From Phycisphaerae bacterium (GTDB lineage: Bacteria; Planctomycetota; Phycisphaerae; UBA1845): a stretch of 64,000 nucleotides of DNA. Below are positions 35,501 through 42,970 of the stretch, one piece after another (the stretch's first letter is position 1; every line of letters begins with the position of its first letter). A model generated the notes under the pieces. The model was not told the DNA's origin and ran no database searches. It worked only from the letters and a program-made list of their open reading frames with translations. The DNA is taken from positions 1-64,000 of the forward strand of contig JAGFJJ010000076.1 in the NCBI GenBank assembly GCA_024102815.1. Reading direction: 5' to 3'. Made by a program: the position numbers and the translations under genes.

Positions 35501-37909
35501 ACCTCGTCGTCTCTTGTTTCCTTCTTCGGTGGGCGGCTGCACGCTGACCCACGCATCACCCGTGCCGTGCAGCACGGCCAGCCGGTGATTCTCCGCCATC
35601 CGGTTCCACGGCGTGTGCAGGTCGAAGCCCGCATGATCGGCCAGCGCGCCGACCAGCGCGTGCAGCTTCGTCCCCGGCGTGAGCGCGCCCCACGCACCAA
35701 TCGCTCCCGCGGCGATGGACTGCGTCGGATGCACGACAATCGTCGAGGCGCTGGCTCCCTGCTGCACCCCCAGCCCCTCGCACGACTCACACCATCCCAG
35801 TGCATTATTGAAAGAGAAGTGGTGGGGCGTCAGTTCCTCGAAGCTGGTGCCACAGGTTTGGCACGATCGATGCTGCGAAAACCGCAATTCGCCTCCCGCG
35901 CGATCGTCGGACTCGAGTACGCCGGCGATCATCACGCCCTGACCCACGGCCAGAGCCTGCTCCACGCTGTCCGCCAGCCGCGATGCCTGCTTCTTCCGCA
36001 CGACGACCCGATCGATAACCAGCTCCACGCGATGCTTTCGACGGCGATCGATCTCGATGGACTGATCGAGCTCGTGTATCGCGCCGTCGATGCGCGCCCG
36101 CGCATATCCGTTGGCCCGCTCGCGGCGCAGCAACGCCTCGTACGTCTCCTGCCCCGTGGGTTCCACCGGGGCGAGCAGCAGCACCTTCGTCCCTTCGCCC
36201 AGGCCCAGCACACGCTCCACGATCTCGTCGGCCGTCTGCGTGCCCACGGGTTTCTCGCACCGTGGGCAGTGTGGAATACCGATCCGCGCCCAGAGAATCC
36301 GCAGGTAGTCGTAGATTTCGGTGATCGTTCCCACCGTCGAACGCGGCGACTTGGTCGCGGTTTTCTGCTCGATGCAGATCGCGGGGGAGAGCCCATGAAC
36401 GTGTTCCACCTTCGGCGGCTGCATCCGCCCGAGGAACTGCCGTGCGTACGCGCTCAGCGACTCGACATAGCGCCGCTGACCTTCGGCATAGAGTGTGTCC
36501 ACCGCCAGACTGGTCTTCCCGCTCCCACTCGGCCCGCAGCACACCGTCGTCTTCCCGCGTGGAATCTCCACGGTGATGTCTTTCAGATTGTGCTGCTTCG
36601 CCCCGACGACAGTGATTGCATCGCCGCGAATCTTCTGAGCGGCGGGCTTCAGCCCGCGCGAGTCTTCAACGGAGTCTGGCCCACCGCGCATCTTCTGAGC
36701 CGCAGGCTTCAGCCTGCGCGAACTCATGTCTTCAAACATCTCCCGCAGCGCCGCACCCGTATGCGACTTCTTCGACTTCGCCACCTGCTCCGGCGTGCCT
36801 TCCGCCACGATCCGCCCGCCGCCCGCGCCGCCCTCCGGACCGAGATCGATAATCCAGTCGGCCGTCTTGATCACATCGAGGTTGTGCTCGATCACCAAAA
36901 CGGTATTTCCCGCATCAACAAACCCGTGCAGCACGGCCAGCAGCTTGCGAATATCCTCGAAGTGCAACCCCGTCGTCGGCTCGTCGAGCACGTACAGCGT
37001 TCTTCCCGTGGACCGCTTCACCAGTTCCCGCGCCAGCTTGATCCGTTGCGCCTCCCCACCCGAGAGCGTCGTCGACGACTGCCCCAGCTTCACGTAGTCC
37101 AGCCCCACGTCGTGCAGCGTGTGCAGCATGGCCTCGATCTTCGGCACGTTGGCGAAATGCTGGAGCGCCTCCTGCACGTCCATGTCCAGCACGTCCGCGA
37201 TGTTCTTGCCCTTGAACAGAATCTGGAGCGTCTCGCGGTTGAAGCGTCTGCCCTCGCACACCGGGCACGTCACCCACACGTCGGCCAGGAAGTCCATCGA
37301 CAGCCGGTTCGAGCCGTTCCCCTCGCACGCCTCGCACCGCCCGCCGCCGTCCGCCCCGCTGGGCACGTTGAAGCTGAACCGCCCCGGCTTGTACCCCCGC
37401 ACCCGCGAGTCCGGCAGCTTCGCGTACAATGCCCGGATCTCGTCAAACACCTTGATGTACGTCGCCGGGTTCGATCGCGGCGTCCGTCCGATCGGCGTCT
37501 GGTCAATGTCGATGATCTTGTCGAGATGCTCGTCCCCCTCGATTCGCTCGTGCGCACCGGGCTGGGCCGTCGTGGCCCCGTTCAGTTCGCGGGAGAGCGC
37601 CTCGCGCAGAATGTCGTTCACCAGCGAGCTCTTCCCGCTGCCCGACACCCCCGTTACGCAGACGAATCGCCCCAGCGGAATCGACGCCGTGATGTTCCGC
37701 AGGTTGTTCTGCCGCGCCCCGACCACGCTCAACCAGCGCAGACCGTCCCCGTCCCCCGTGCCCGCTGCGCGTTCCGCCGCGATCATCCCTGCCGCGGGGA
37801 TTGCCCCAGCCGTGGACGCCGACCGTTGTCCCCGGACCGCCTTCTCCCTTTTTTTCTTCTTCCGCTTCCTCACGGACCGGATTGTAGTCAGAGTGCTCGA
37901 GGGGTGCAT
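32594..37909 (-). CDS. uvrA: oversized UvrA with three ABC cassettes and a C-terminal extension
   Basis: UvrA recognises DNA lesions for UvrBC excision. This one is about 1,771 residues, against about 940 in E. coli. Order: a basic N-terminus; an extra cassette resembling the UvrA C-terminal half (Walker A GVSGSGKSS near 87, zinc pair CEAC/CPVC, LSGGEAQRIKLA, LDEPTTGLH; to about 410); a linker made of two repeats; a complete UvrA (Walker A GPSGSGKTS near 456, zinc motifs CPRC and CQTC/CESC, LSGGESQRIQLA, then Walker A GVSGSGKST near 1125, CEAC/CEVC, LSGGEAQRVKLA). Finally there is an extension of about 340 residues (about 1430-1771) that I cannot assign. ATG 37909 was chosen; a GTG at 38011 overlaps a palindrome and looks unlikely. 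It is coupled to the CBM9-like gene. Confidence 0.9.
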   Translation of the reverse strand: MHPSSTLTTIRSVRKRKKKKREKAVRGQRSASTAGAIPAAGMIAAERAAGTGDGDGLRWLSVVGARQNNLRNITASIPLGRFVCVTGVSGSGKSSLVNDILREALSRELNGATTAQPGAHERIEGDEHLDKIIDIDQTPIGRTPRSNPATYIKVFDEIRALYAKLPDSRVRGYKPGRFSFNVPSGADGGGRCEACEGNGSNRLSMDFLADVWVTCPVCEGRRFNRETLQILFKGKNIADVLDMDVQEALQHFANVPKIEAMLHTLHDVGLDYVKLGQSSTTLSGGEAQRIKLARELVKRSTGRTLYVLDEPTTGLHFEDIRKLLAVLHGFVDAGNTVLVIEHNLDVIKTADWIIDLGPEGGAGGGRIVAEGTPEQVAKSKKSHTGAALREMFEDMSSRRLKPAAQKMRGGPDSVEDSRGLKPAAQKIRGDAITVVGAKQHNLKDITVEIPRGKTTVCCGPSGSGKTSLAVDTLYAEGQRRYVESLSAYARQFLGRMQPPKVEHVHGLSPAICIEQKTATKSPRSTVGTITEIYDYLRILWARIGIPHCPRCEKPVGTQTADEIVERVLGLGEGTKVLLLAPVEPTGQETYEALLRRERANGYARARIDGAIHELDQSIEIDRRRKHRVELVIDRVVVRKKQASRLADSVEQALAVGQGVMIAGVLESDDRAGGELRFSQHRSCQTCGTSFEELTPHHFSFNNALGWCESCEGLGVQQGASASTIVVHPTQSIAAGAIGAWGALTPGTKLHALVGALADHAGFDLHTPWNRMAENHRLAVLHGTGDAWVSVQPPTEEGNKRRRGSGRTDGSAAGNGSAVRFRWRGFFPAIARATQISWQYRKRLEDFVTEVPCEACRGSRLRPDAAAVRLAERTLLNVCSMSLGEALRWIEGLRLSARERHVAGELLHEITSRLRFLVDVGLEYLSLHRSAATLSGGESQRIQLAAQIGTGLTGVLYVLDEPTIGLHPRDNARLVRALGRLRDLGNTLVLVEHDREVIDSADHVLDFGPGAGTFGGEITANGSPRKLRRDRKSLTGAYLSARESIAVPSNRRVVPAEPRTDVVALDEADTATAESKGTTSRKRKTGKGKRTAAGDEAVQWITVRGARENNLQEIDVPFPLGRFTCVTGVSGSGKSTLVSDILYNAAAARIHRARLVPGGHEGISGLEHIDKVINVDQSPIGNSPSSNPATYTGVFDLIRELFAKLPVSRIRGYTPNRFSFNRPGGRCEACEGMGQKCIEMHFLPDVWVECEVCRGKRYTTETLEAQYRGRSIADVLDMRVNEALELFESVPRLRRMLQTLDDVGLGYVQLGQAAPTLSGGEAQRVKLAGELGRPSTGKTLYILDEPTTGLHFDDLKKLLRVLHRLVDLGNTVICIEHNLDVIKTADWVIDLGPEAGDAGGTIVVAGAPERIAATKASHTGKALAPVLEAGPVAAREIFDANQLAAESMDSARPLNLGDDVRMPWDRDGRTWHTADHVDHKGEPVQWDPALLVWLVETMESVEGFAPTDWNHRTRVEIKAPGSVPWFAHLRTSGRDLIDITIRVPNDTFTASDVSKLGIKTLDERRDLPIYGQWDRARLRRGIIGWQDVRLFLRDFQDVNRKTVGAFLRRAAGAYLSHVRKLREDPDAGQPWKTEGINWHLSQKSINPKTRAKWPPSLLMALVGCFKALERTLVFDWNSKVSGSFALPNESKPIGKLVTNMARGIRVELRAPAKVLTPVRIMSLGEDAEVKRSPDYDRVTFWVRSLNQIDTKQLLDVWRVCTAPREDERLRSA
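36625..36744 (-). repeat. two 60-bp TTCA-loop hairpin repeats inside uvrA
   Basis: Two copies of a unit, starting at 36625 and 36685 (period exactly 60), each carry CTTCTGAGC and then a perfect hairpin with loop TTCA: GCGGGC-TTCA-GCCCGC at 36642-36657 and CGCAGGC-TTCA-GCCTGCG at 36701-36718. As 60 is divisible by three they stay in frame and encode RLKPAAQKMRG and GLKPAAQKIRG, the linker between the extra cassette and the full UvrA. They look like an intergenic palindromic element captured by the gene. Confidence 0.8.
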
Positions 37910-37920
37910 CTCGATGCACC
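37903..37920. promoter_or_regulatory. dyad over the uvrA start codon
   Basis: GGTGCAT-CTCG-ATGCACC is a perfect seven-base inverted repeat. The chosen uvrA ATG lies in one arm. CTCTCGATGCACC occurs again at about 37944-37956. It could form an mRNA hairpin that masks the start, or be a protein site. Confidence 0.4.
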
Positions 37921-37994
37921 GATCTGGGAATCCAGGCGGGCTACCTCTCGATGCACCAACAAAGGGTCTTCGCCCGGAGGGCGCGCGTTCGTTG

Positions 37995-38014
37995 CCAGTG
38001 ACTTTAGTCACTGG
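37995..38014. promoter_or_regulatory. palindrome upstream of uvrA
   Basis: CCAGTGACTTTAGTCACTGG has perfect nine-base arms around two T residues, 86 bases upstream of the chosen uvrA start. Position and symmetry suit a dimeric repressor, and a damage-response regulator is an obvious candidate for uvrA. A repeated palindrome unrelated to regulation is equally possible. Confidence 0.4.
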
Positions 38015-38205
38015 TGGGCGGTCGCGTACCGTCGATCTTGATGCCCCAAGCGGAAACGTGACAATGTCCGATCACGCCACGGCCCGTTCGATGGAAGGCC
38101 GACGCTGCGGCGCATTCCTTCGCTGCAGTAGCTCATTGCCGTCGGCCATGGAACTTCCGGAGGTGAGCAAGTAGTAATGCCGGGGCAAGACTACTCAGGC
38201 GCTTC

Positions 38206-38619
38206 GTGATGGCTTCTTGGAATGCTCATCATGGCTTCTTTGCAAGGCATCGAAACCTCGCCCTTGTTGTCGCCATAATCGTCGGTTTGTTCTCAAGGTG
38301 GGTTTGCCTCTTCTCTTTTCCCATTGAGGACTTCTTGTTCGTCAGCATATATGATCCTATTCTTGCTGCCCTTCCCGTTCTTGGTTTTGCCTCACCTTTG
38401 GATGGCGAGTGGCAACTGCTCGGCATGGGGACCTACGATTGGGCCAGTCATCTGACCCATCTTGCAGTCGCAGGTCCATCGGTTGCCCTGGGCATCCTCG
38501 TTTTTCATCTTCTGGCTTGTCGCATCGCGCGAACATCGGAGACGCGCTGTGGCCGGTGTGCGTATCGGCTTCACGGCCTGACGACCCCACGATGCCCGGA
38601 ATGTGGTCACTTCATATGA
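38206..38619 (+). CDS. small membrane protein with C-terminal zinc ribbon
   Basis: A 137-residue protein with about three membrane segments (about 14-34, LALVVAIIVGLFSRWVCLF; a middle one near 50-62; and about 88-108, VAGPSVALGILVFHLLACRIA). It ends in a zinc ribbon TRCGRCAYRLHGLTTPRCPECG, four Cys in two CxxC pairs. Base composition is lower in GC than its neighbours (many A/T third positions), which suggests a foreign or recently acquired origin. Its TGA overlaps the ATG of the next gene (ATGA), which has the same architecture. Confidence 0.7.
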   Translation: MMASWNAHHGFFARHRNLALVVAIIVGLFSRWVCLFSFPIEDFLFVSIYDPILAALPVLGFASPLDGEWQLLGMGTYDWASHLTHLAVAGPSVALGILVFHLLACRIARTSETRCGRCAYRLHGLTTPRCPECGHFI

Positions 38620-38942
38620 AACAGGTACTCAGGCTATCTTTCAGTTGCCTCGCTTCGTTGTTACTTGCGGCAATAGCGCACTCCCTCCTCACATGGCCGT
38701 ATTGGTTTCTTGATATAGATTTCGCGAATTTCTTGCATAGCTATTCGCACATGGATATAGGGCACGATTATTTCCACGCCAACGTGTTGCTGTCTGTCCC
38801 GGGCATCGCAGTCGGAGTTATTGCTTATCGAATTCTGGTGGGCGGCTATTACCTTGATGGGCGTACGCGTTGTGGTGCTTGTCGGCGTGTACTCCGCAAT
38901 CTCAAGGAACCCGCCTGTCCGCACTGTGGACGGTCGTTCTAG
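38616..38942 (+). CDS. second small membrane protein with zinc ribbon, coupled to the first
   Basis: A 108-residue protein with two membrane segments (about 5-25, LRLSFSCLASLLLAAIAHSLL, and about 58-77) and a C-terminal zinc ribbon TRCGACRRVLRNLKEPACPHCG. It overlaps the preceding gene by four bases, and the shared plan suggests the pair arose by duplication and that the products interact. Like its partner it is AT-richer than the window average. No function is known to me. Confidence 0.7.
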   Translation: MKQVLRLSFSCLASLLLAAIAHSLLTWPYWFLDIDFANFLHSYSHMDIGHDYFHANVLLSVPGIAVGVIAYRILVGGYYLDGRTRCGACRRVLRNLKEPACPHCGRSF

Positions 38943-38963
38943 CTGTCCTCGCGACGGTCGCGC

Positions 38964-39377
38964 CTACGCGGAGAATTCCCCCATCTCCGCGAGCGCCTTC
39001 CACTCCCTCTCGCTCACCGGCATCACCGACAGCCTCGAATTCCTCACCAGTGCGAACTCGGCGAATCGCTCGTCCTTCTTGATCTCTCCCAGCGACACCG
39101 GCCGCGCCACCCGACCCTTCGCCTTCAAATCCACCACCACCGTCCGGTCGTCGTCCGCCTCCGGGTCGATGTACGGATTCGACGCCACCTCCGCCAGCCC
39201 CACGATCTGCTTCTTGTCCCCGGTGTGATAGATCAGAACCGCGTCGCCCTTCTGCATCTTCCGCAGGTTGATCAGCGCCTGCGCGTTCCGCACCCCGTCC
39301 CATCGCGTTCGCCTCTCCCGCTCCAGATCGGCAAACCCGTACTCCCCCGGATCAGACTTCACCAGCCAGCGATTCAT
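38964..39377 (-). CDS. EVE domain protein
   Basis: A 137-residue PUA-like EVE domain, the family that includes human THYN1 and is thought to read modified bases in DNA or RNA. It starts RWLVKSDPGEYGFADLER and continues WDGVRNAQALINLRKMQKGDAVLIYHTG (named here by WDGVRN and YHTG), then IVGLAEVASNPYIDP and VDLKAKGRVARPVSL, with the end LSVMPVSEREWKAL. ATG at 39377 was chosen because the residues before it are not family-like. It is a single gene with no restriction or modification neighbour. Confidence 0.9.
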   Translation of the reverse strand: MNRWLVKSDPGEYGFADLERERRTRWDGVRNAQALINLRKMQKGDAVLIYHTGDKKQIVGLAEVASNPYIDPEADDDRTVVVDLKAKGRVARPVSLGEIKKDERFAEFALVRNSRLSVMPVSEREWKALAEMGEFSA

Positions 39378-39430
39378 CGATTCACGCTCGATATATCTTC
39401 TGAGCTGTGATCCCGTAGGGCACTGCGGTT

Positions 39431-39450
39431 CGCGTGTCTTCAGACACGCG
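39431..39450. repeat. TTCA-loop hairpin, same type as in uvrA
   Basis: CGCGTGTC-TTCA-GACACGCG, a perfect eight-base stem with the same TTCA loop as the two hairpins inside uvrA, in the gap between the EVE gene and sucD. It suggests a dispersed palindromic family with conserved loop and variable stem. Confidence 0.55.
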
Positions 39451-39630
39451 GTTCGCATGCCTCAACCATCAAACGGCCCGGCATTATTAGGCCCCGTCCG
39501 GGTGGCCTATCTCTTCAGAAATGGGGGCGCGATTTCAACGCGCCACAGAGTCACTTCCCCTTCGTGGCTCCGTCGCTTCGTGCCTTCGTGGCTTCTTCCG
39601 TCGGGCCCGCCCTTCAGGGAAGGACCGACG

Positions 39631-40518
39631 CTACCCAATCAACCCCGCCAGCGTCTCCCCGATCTTCGCCGGCGTATCCGCCACGGCCACCCCCGCGTCC
39701 TTCAGCGCCTTAACCTTCGACGCCGCCGTCCCCTCGCCCCCGCTGATGATCGCCCCGGCATGCCCCATCCGCTTGCCCGGCGGAGCCGTCTGCCCCGCGA
39801 TGAACGCCGTCACCGGCTTGGTGATATGCCGCGAGATATGCCGCGCGGCCTCCTCCTCGTCGCTACCCCCGATCTCCCCGATCATGATGATCGCGTCCGT
39901 CTGCTCGTCCTTCTCGAAGAAGTCCAGCAGCTCGATGAAATTCAGCCCCTTCACCGGGTCGCCGCCGATGCCGATGCACGTGCTCTGGGCGATGTTCCGC
40001 GTCGTGCACTGCCACACCGCCTCGTACGTCAGCGTGCCGCTGCGCGAGATAATCCCCACGGCCTTGTCCCCCTCCGCCCGCGGCTTGTGGATGTACCCCG
40101 GCATGATCCCGATCTTGCATTCCCCCGGCGTGATGATACCCGGGCAGTTCGGGCCGATCAGCAGCACCTTCTTCTCGTCCAGAAAGTGCCGGGCGCGAAC
40201 CATGTCCAGCGTGGGGATGCCCTCCGTAATGAGCACCACCAGCGAGCAACCCGCGTCGGCCGCCTCCATCGCCGCATCCGCCGCGAACGCCGCCGGAACG
40301 AAGATCATGGACACGTCCGCCCCCGTGGCCAGCACCGCGTCGTGGCAGTTGTTGAACACCGGCAGCCCATGCTCGGACTTCGTCCCGCCCTTGCCCGGCG
40401 TCACCCCGCCGACCATCTTCGTCCCATAGGCCAGACACTGCGCCGTGTGGAACGCCCCGGCCTGCCCGGTGATGCCCTGACAGATGACCTTGGTTTCCCG
40501 GTTTACCAGGATGCTCAT
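39631..40518 (-). CDS. sucD: succinyl-CoA synthetase (ADP/GDP-forming), alpha subunit
   Basis: SucD, 295 residues, carries the phospho-His intermediate of succinate-CoA ligase in the TCA cycle. Motifs are [22 protein letters not shown] at the start (CoA-binding), [71 protein letters not shown] and the active-site [15 protein letters not shown]. Normally sucC precedes it in the same operon. Here the upstream 300 bases contain no such gene, so the beta subunit must be elsewhere. It would still be functional with an unlinked sucC. Confidence 0.96.
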   Translation of the reverse strand: MSILVNRETKVICQGITGQAGAFHTAQCLAYGTKMVGGVTPGKGGTKSEHGLPVFNNCHDAVLATGADVSMIFVPAAFAADAAMEAADAGCSLVVLITEGIPTLDMVRARHFLDEKKVLLIGPNCPGIITPGECKIGIMPGYIHKPRAEGDKAVGIISRSGTLTYEAVWQCTTRNIAQSTCIGIGGDPVKGLNFIELLDFFEKDEQTDAIIMIGEIGGSDEEEAARHISRHITKPVTAFIAGQTAPPGKRMGHAGAIISGGEGTAASKVKALKDAGVAVADTPAKIGETLAGLIG

Positions 40519-40857
40519 CGTAGGTCGCCTTTCATGATAATCTGGGTCAACTTCTCGGCCGGGCGAGATCGCCGCCCTTCGCCCAACCGGCCGCAGAGTA
40601 TGGCACGGGGAAGAGGCGCTGTCGAGAGCAATCCGGCGGGTGGCATGGCATCGCGCGTGGGCTCACTCGTGTACGGCGGGCTGCGCCCGACGAAGCCCGC
40701 AAATGGCCTCGCCGAGCAGAGCCCGGACTGCTCTCCGTCCTCACAAGCATGAATCATCGGTATCGATACGCGTGCGATCTGTGAGCCGGTCTCGTGCAGC
40801 TCGACCGATAACAGTACCGAAAGCCAATTGCGTGCCCAGCCGATATACCCCCAGCGC
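40519..40857. other. divergent intergenic region, sucD to acyltransferase
   Basis: About 340 bases with no supported gene. It should hold both promoters, but no clear -35/-10 pair stands out. No sucC remnant is seen. Confidence 0.5.
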
Positions 40858-41940
40858 ATGCAATCCGCCTCGATGCCAGACTTCGACACCTTTAAGCAGA
40901 CGAAGTACTTCGGCTCGCTCGACGCTCTTCGTTGCCTCAGCATTCTTGCGGTTATCTGGCACCATACCGGTGCAAGCTACTTCCCTGATTCGGCGTTGGC
41001 CGGCAGGGGGCATCTTGGCGTGCAGTTGTTCTTCGCGATTAGCGGCTTCCTGATCACGACCCTGCTCCTGCGCGAGCGCGAACGGCACGGAGGCATCTCG
41101 CTGCGAGATTTCTACCTGCGGCGTTCACTACGGATCTTCCCACTCTATTATACGGTGTTGCTCATCTACACTCTTCTAGTGGTCGTCGTGGAAACGGATG
41201 CTGTTGCCCGCGCCGCGTTTTTCCGACACCTGCCCTACTATCTCACCTACACGTCCAACTGGTTTGTTGAGCCCGGCGAGGGACGGGTCATCTTCTTCTT
41301 CGCGTGGTCGCTCGCGACTGAAGAGCAGTTCTATCTCGTGTGGCCGCCGCTGGAAAAGTACGCCGGGGAAAGGCGCGCATTGTATGTCATGCTCGTAGTC
41401 ATCGCCTTCATCCTTGCCGCTTACTCGGGACTGACCAATGCGGTGCTGCCCGTCGGATCGTTCGCACACACCGTCATCAGCAGCATCGCACTCCCCATCT
41501 GTATGGGCGTCGTCATCGCCCACCTCCTGCACAGCCGGCGCGGCTTCGAGATTGTGGGTCGTATCCTCGGTTACCGCTGGGCCAGTGCGATGGTGGCGCT
41601 GGCGCTCATCACGGTACTCTGCGGACCGGGGTATTCGGAGCCACTGATCTTCGCGTTGATGGCTCTGTTGGTACTCACATGCGTAATTCGCGAGGATCAC
41701 ATGCTGTCCCGCTTCTATCGGTGGCGAATGGTCCAGCACATCGGCGTGGTGAGCTACGGGATGTACCTTGCGCACATGCTGGCTTTCAACGCCATGAAGC
41801 GTGTCACCCACGCCGTGGATGTTCAAACCCCTCTCGTCCTCTTTTCGGGCACGGTCATTCTGACGGCCGGAGTCGCATCGCTCAGCTTCTGCTATTATGA
41901 GAGTTGGTTTCGGCGCTTCAAAGAGCGGTTTGCACGGTAG
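40858..41940 (+). CDS. acyltransferase 3 family membrane protein (OafA-like)
   Basis: An integral membrane O-acyltransferase of about 360 residues with ten or so hydrophobic helices. The N-terminal family signature is SLDALRCLSILAVIWHHTGASYF with the conserved His pair, followed by GHLGVQLFFAISGFLITTLLLRE and DFYLRRSLRIFPLYYTVLL, the usual R-R-x-x-R-I-x-P-x-Y-Y motif. A later FFAWSLATEEQFYLVWP motif is also typical. Such enzymes acetylate surface polysaccharides or antibiotics. The start is uncertain: ATG 40858 or 40873, with no clear ribosome site. It stands alone. Confidence 0.88.
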   Translation: MQSASMPDFDTFKQTKYFGSLDALRCLSILAVIWHHTGASYFPDSALAGRGHLGVQLFFAISGFLITTLLLRERERHGGISLRDFYLRRSLRIFPLYYTVLLIYTLLVVVVETDAVARAAFFRHLPYYLTYTSNWFVEPGEGRVIFFFAWSLATEEQFYLVWPPLEKYAGERRALYVMLVVIAFILAAYSGLTNAVLPVGSFAHTVISSIALPICMGVVIAHLLHSRRGFEIVGRILGYRWASAMVALALITVLCGPGYSEPLIFALMALLVLTCVIREDHMLSRFYRWRMVQHIGVVSYGMYLAHMLAFNAMKRVTHAVDVQTPLVLFSGTVILTAGVASLSFCYYESWFRRFKERFAR

Positions 41941-41944
41941 TCGC

Positions 41945-41987
41945 CGGGTGCCATGGCCAAGCGAGCCGCGGGCGAGCGCCGCCATGC
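41945..41987 (+). repeat. REP-like repeat, left copy
   Basis: A 43-base element starting CGGGTGCCATGGCCAAGC and ending GCGCCGCCATGC. It is 42/43 identical to 42794-42836 and has an inverted related copy at 42641-42680. The ends CATGGC and GCCATG are inverted repeats, as expected of REP hairpins. The RAYT gene starts 8 bases to its right. Confidence 0.75.
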
Positions 41988-41994
41988 CCTTGCC

Positions 41995-42678
41995 TCAACA
42001 CCGGAGCGACACACCAGAGAGGTCCGCGAGAAACGGAACGTCTGCCGACCCGGCATATTGGGCGGCGCTGGACCACTTCCAGTCCTCGGGGAATTCCACG
42101 AGCCCGCGCCGCACGGGATTGGCATGAATGTAGTCGATGGTTCGGTAGACCGTCGCATCGCGAACGAGATTCCGGTCGTACCCACCGCCACGTTGCCAGA
42201 AGCGATACTGAATACGCCCGCTCGGCCCTTCATCTCTCATGCGTACCGCGATATGAGGTGCCGATTTGGATACGAACCAGTTGGCTTTCCGGGCGACGGG
42301 TCGTTTGATTGCCAAGAGAATCTCGGAGACCTTCGCTTCCGATTCTCCCGGAAAGACGATCAGGTGCACGTGCTCGGGCATAATGACGTACGCCCATGCC
42401 TCAAAGCCCAATTCCCCTCTCGCCACTTCGAGTGCGTCGAGAAACCACCGGCAAGCGCGGTCGCTCCGAAGAAAAGGCTGACGTCGATAACAACTGAACG
42501 TGAGTGCGTGAGCTTCACCCGGGTTGTCGTATCGCTTGCAGCGCTTTCTCTTCCCCTCCCAAGACGTTGGGGATTCGAGCGAAGAAGCGCGTCCGCTTTC
42601 GATCTTCCTGTTCAACAAGACCGACCTTGTTTGTATTCCACATGGCGGCGCCCGCTCCTGCGGGCTTGGCCATGCCAC
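41995..42678 (-). CDS. REP-associated tyrosine transposase (RAYT, Y1/HUH family)
   Basis: A 227-codon frame of the IS200-like Y1 transposase family that mobilises REP hairpins. Diagnostic parts are RYDNPGEAHALTFSCYRRQPFL near the start, the HUH motif in AYVIMPEHVHLIVF (His-Val-His), FRFWQ-like YRFWQRGGGYDRNL, and TIDYIHANPVRRGLVEFPEDWKWSS, where Tyr of DYIHANPV is the likely nucleophile. The frame begins with GTG inside an inverted REP copy, so its first 45 or so residues are repeat-derived and the true start is probably later, though no good ATG exists. REP-like copies flank it on both sides. Confidence 0.9.
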   Translation of the reverse strand: MAWPSPQERAPPCGIQTRSVLLNRKIESGRASSLESPTSWEGKRKRCKRYDNPGEAHALTFSCYRRQPFLRSDRACRWFLDALEVARGELGFEAWAYVIMPEHVHLIVFPGESEAKVSEILLAIKRPVARKANWFVSKSAPHIAVRMRDEGPSGRIQYRFWQRGGGYDRNLVRDATVYRTIDYIHANPVRRGLVEFPEDWKWSSAAQYAGSADVPFLADLSGVSLRC

Positions 42679-42680
42679 CC
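42641..42680 (-). repeat. REP-like repeat, inverted copy overlapping the RAYT start
   Basis: A copy of the same family in opposite orientation, starting CATGGCGGCGCCCGC, with a compact hairpin CCCGC-TCCT-GCGGG and ending GGCCATGCCACCC. It overlaps the 5' end of the RAYT reading frame, so transposase and repeat share sequence. Confidence 0.7.
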
Positions 42681-42793
42681 ATTGTCACCTATTCACGCGT
42701 TTAAGCCCACAATGGGACACGTTGCGGCGACCGCAGCGCCGGGCGACTTGGCCGCGCTCCCCTTCACCGCGTGCCATGGCCACGCCCCTTCGT

Positions 42794-42836
42794 CGGGTGC
42801 CATGGCCAAGCGAGCCGCTGGCGAGCGCCGCCATGC
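42794..42836 (+). repeat. REP-like repeat, right copy
   Basis: A 43-base element identical to 41945-41987 except for one G/T difference in the middle, in the same orientation. Together with the left copy it brackets the RAYT gene as direct repeats 849 bases apart. Confidence 0.75.
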
Positions 42837-42970
42837 TTTTGGCGCCCCCTCTCGCTACACCAGCCATCCCTCCGCCCACCAAAATCATCCAAAAGCACCA
42901 CACGCAATTGGTCATTGTTGCTGACATTCTAAGTTGAGCGTTCAACCAAACGACAGGCGCCCCATTGCGC

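Noticed and set aside
36625-36744. CRISPR-like repeat-spacer array
   Set aside because: Only two units, period 60 with similarity along most of the unit, and in a reading frame; no further repeats or cas genes occur in the window.
33476-38041. 1,521-codon open frame on the plus strand
   Set aside because: It is the antisense of uvrA; its His/Arg/Gln-rich composition is typical of the shadow of a GC-rich gene, and uvrA motifs on the minus strand are unmistakable.
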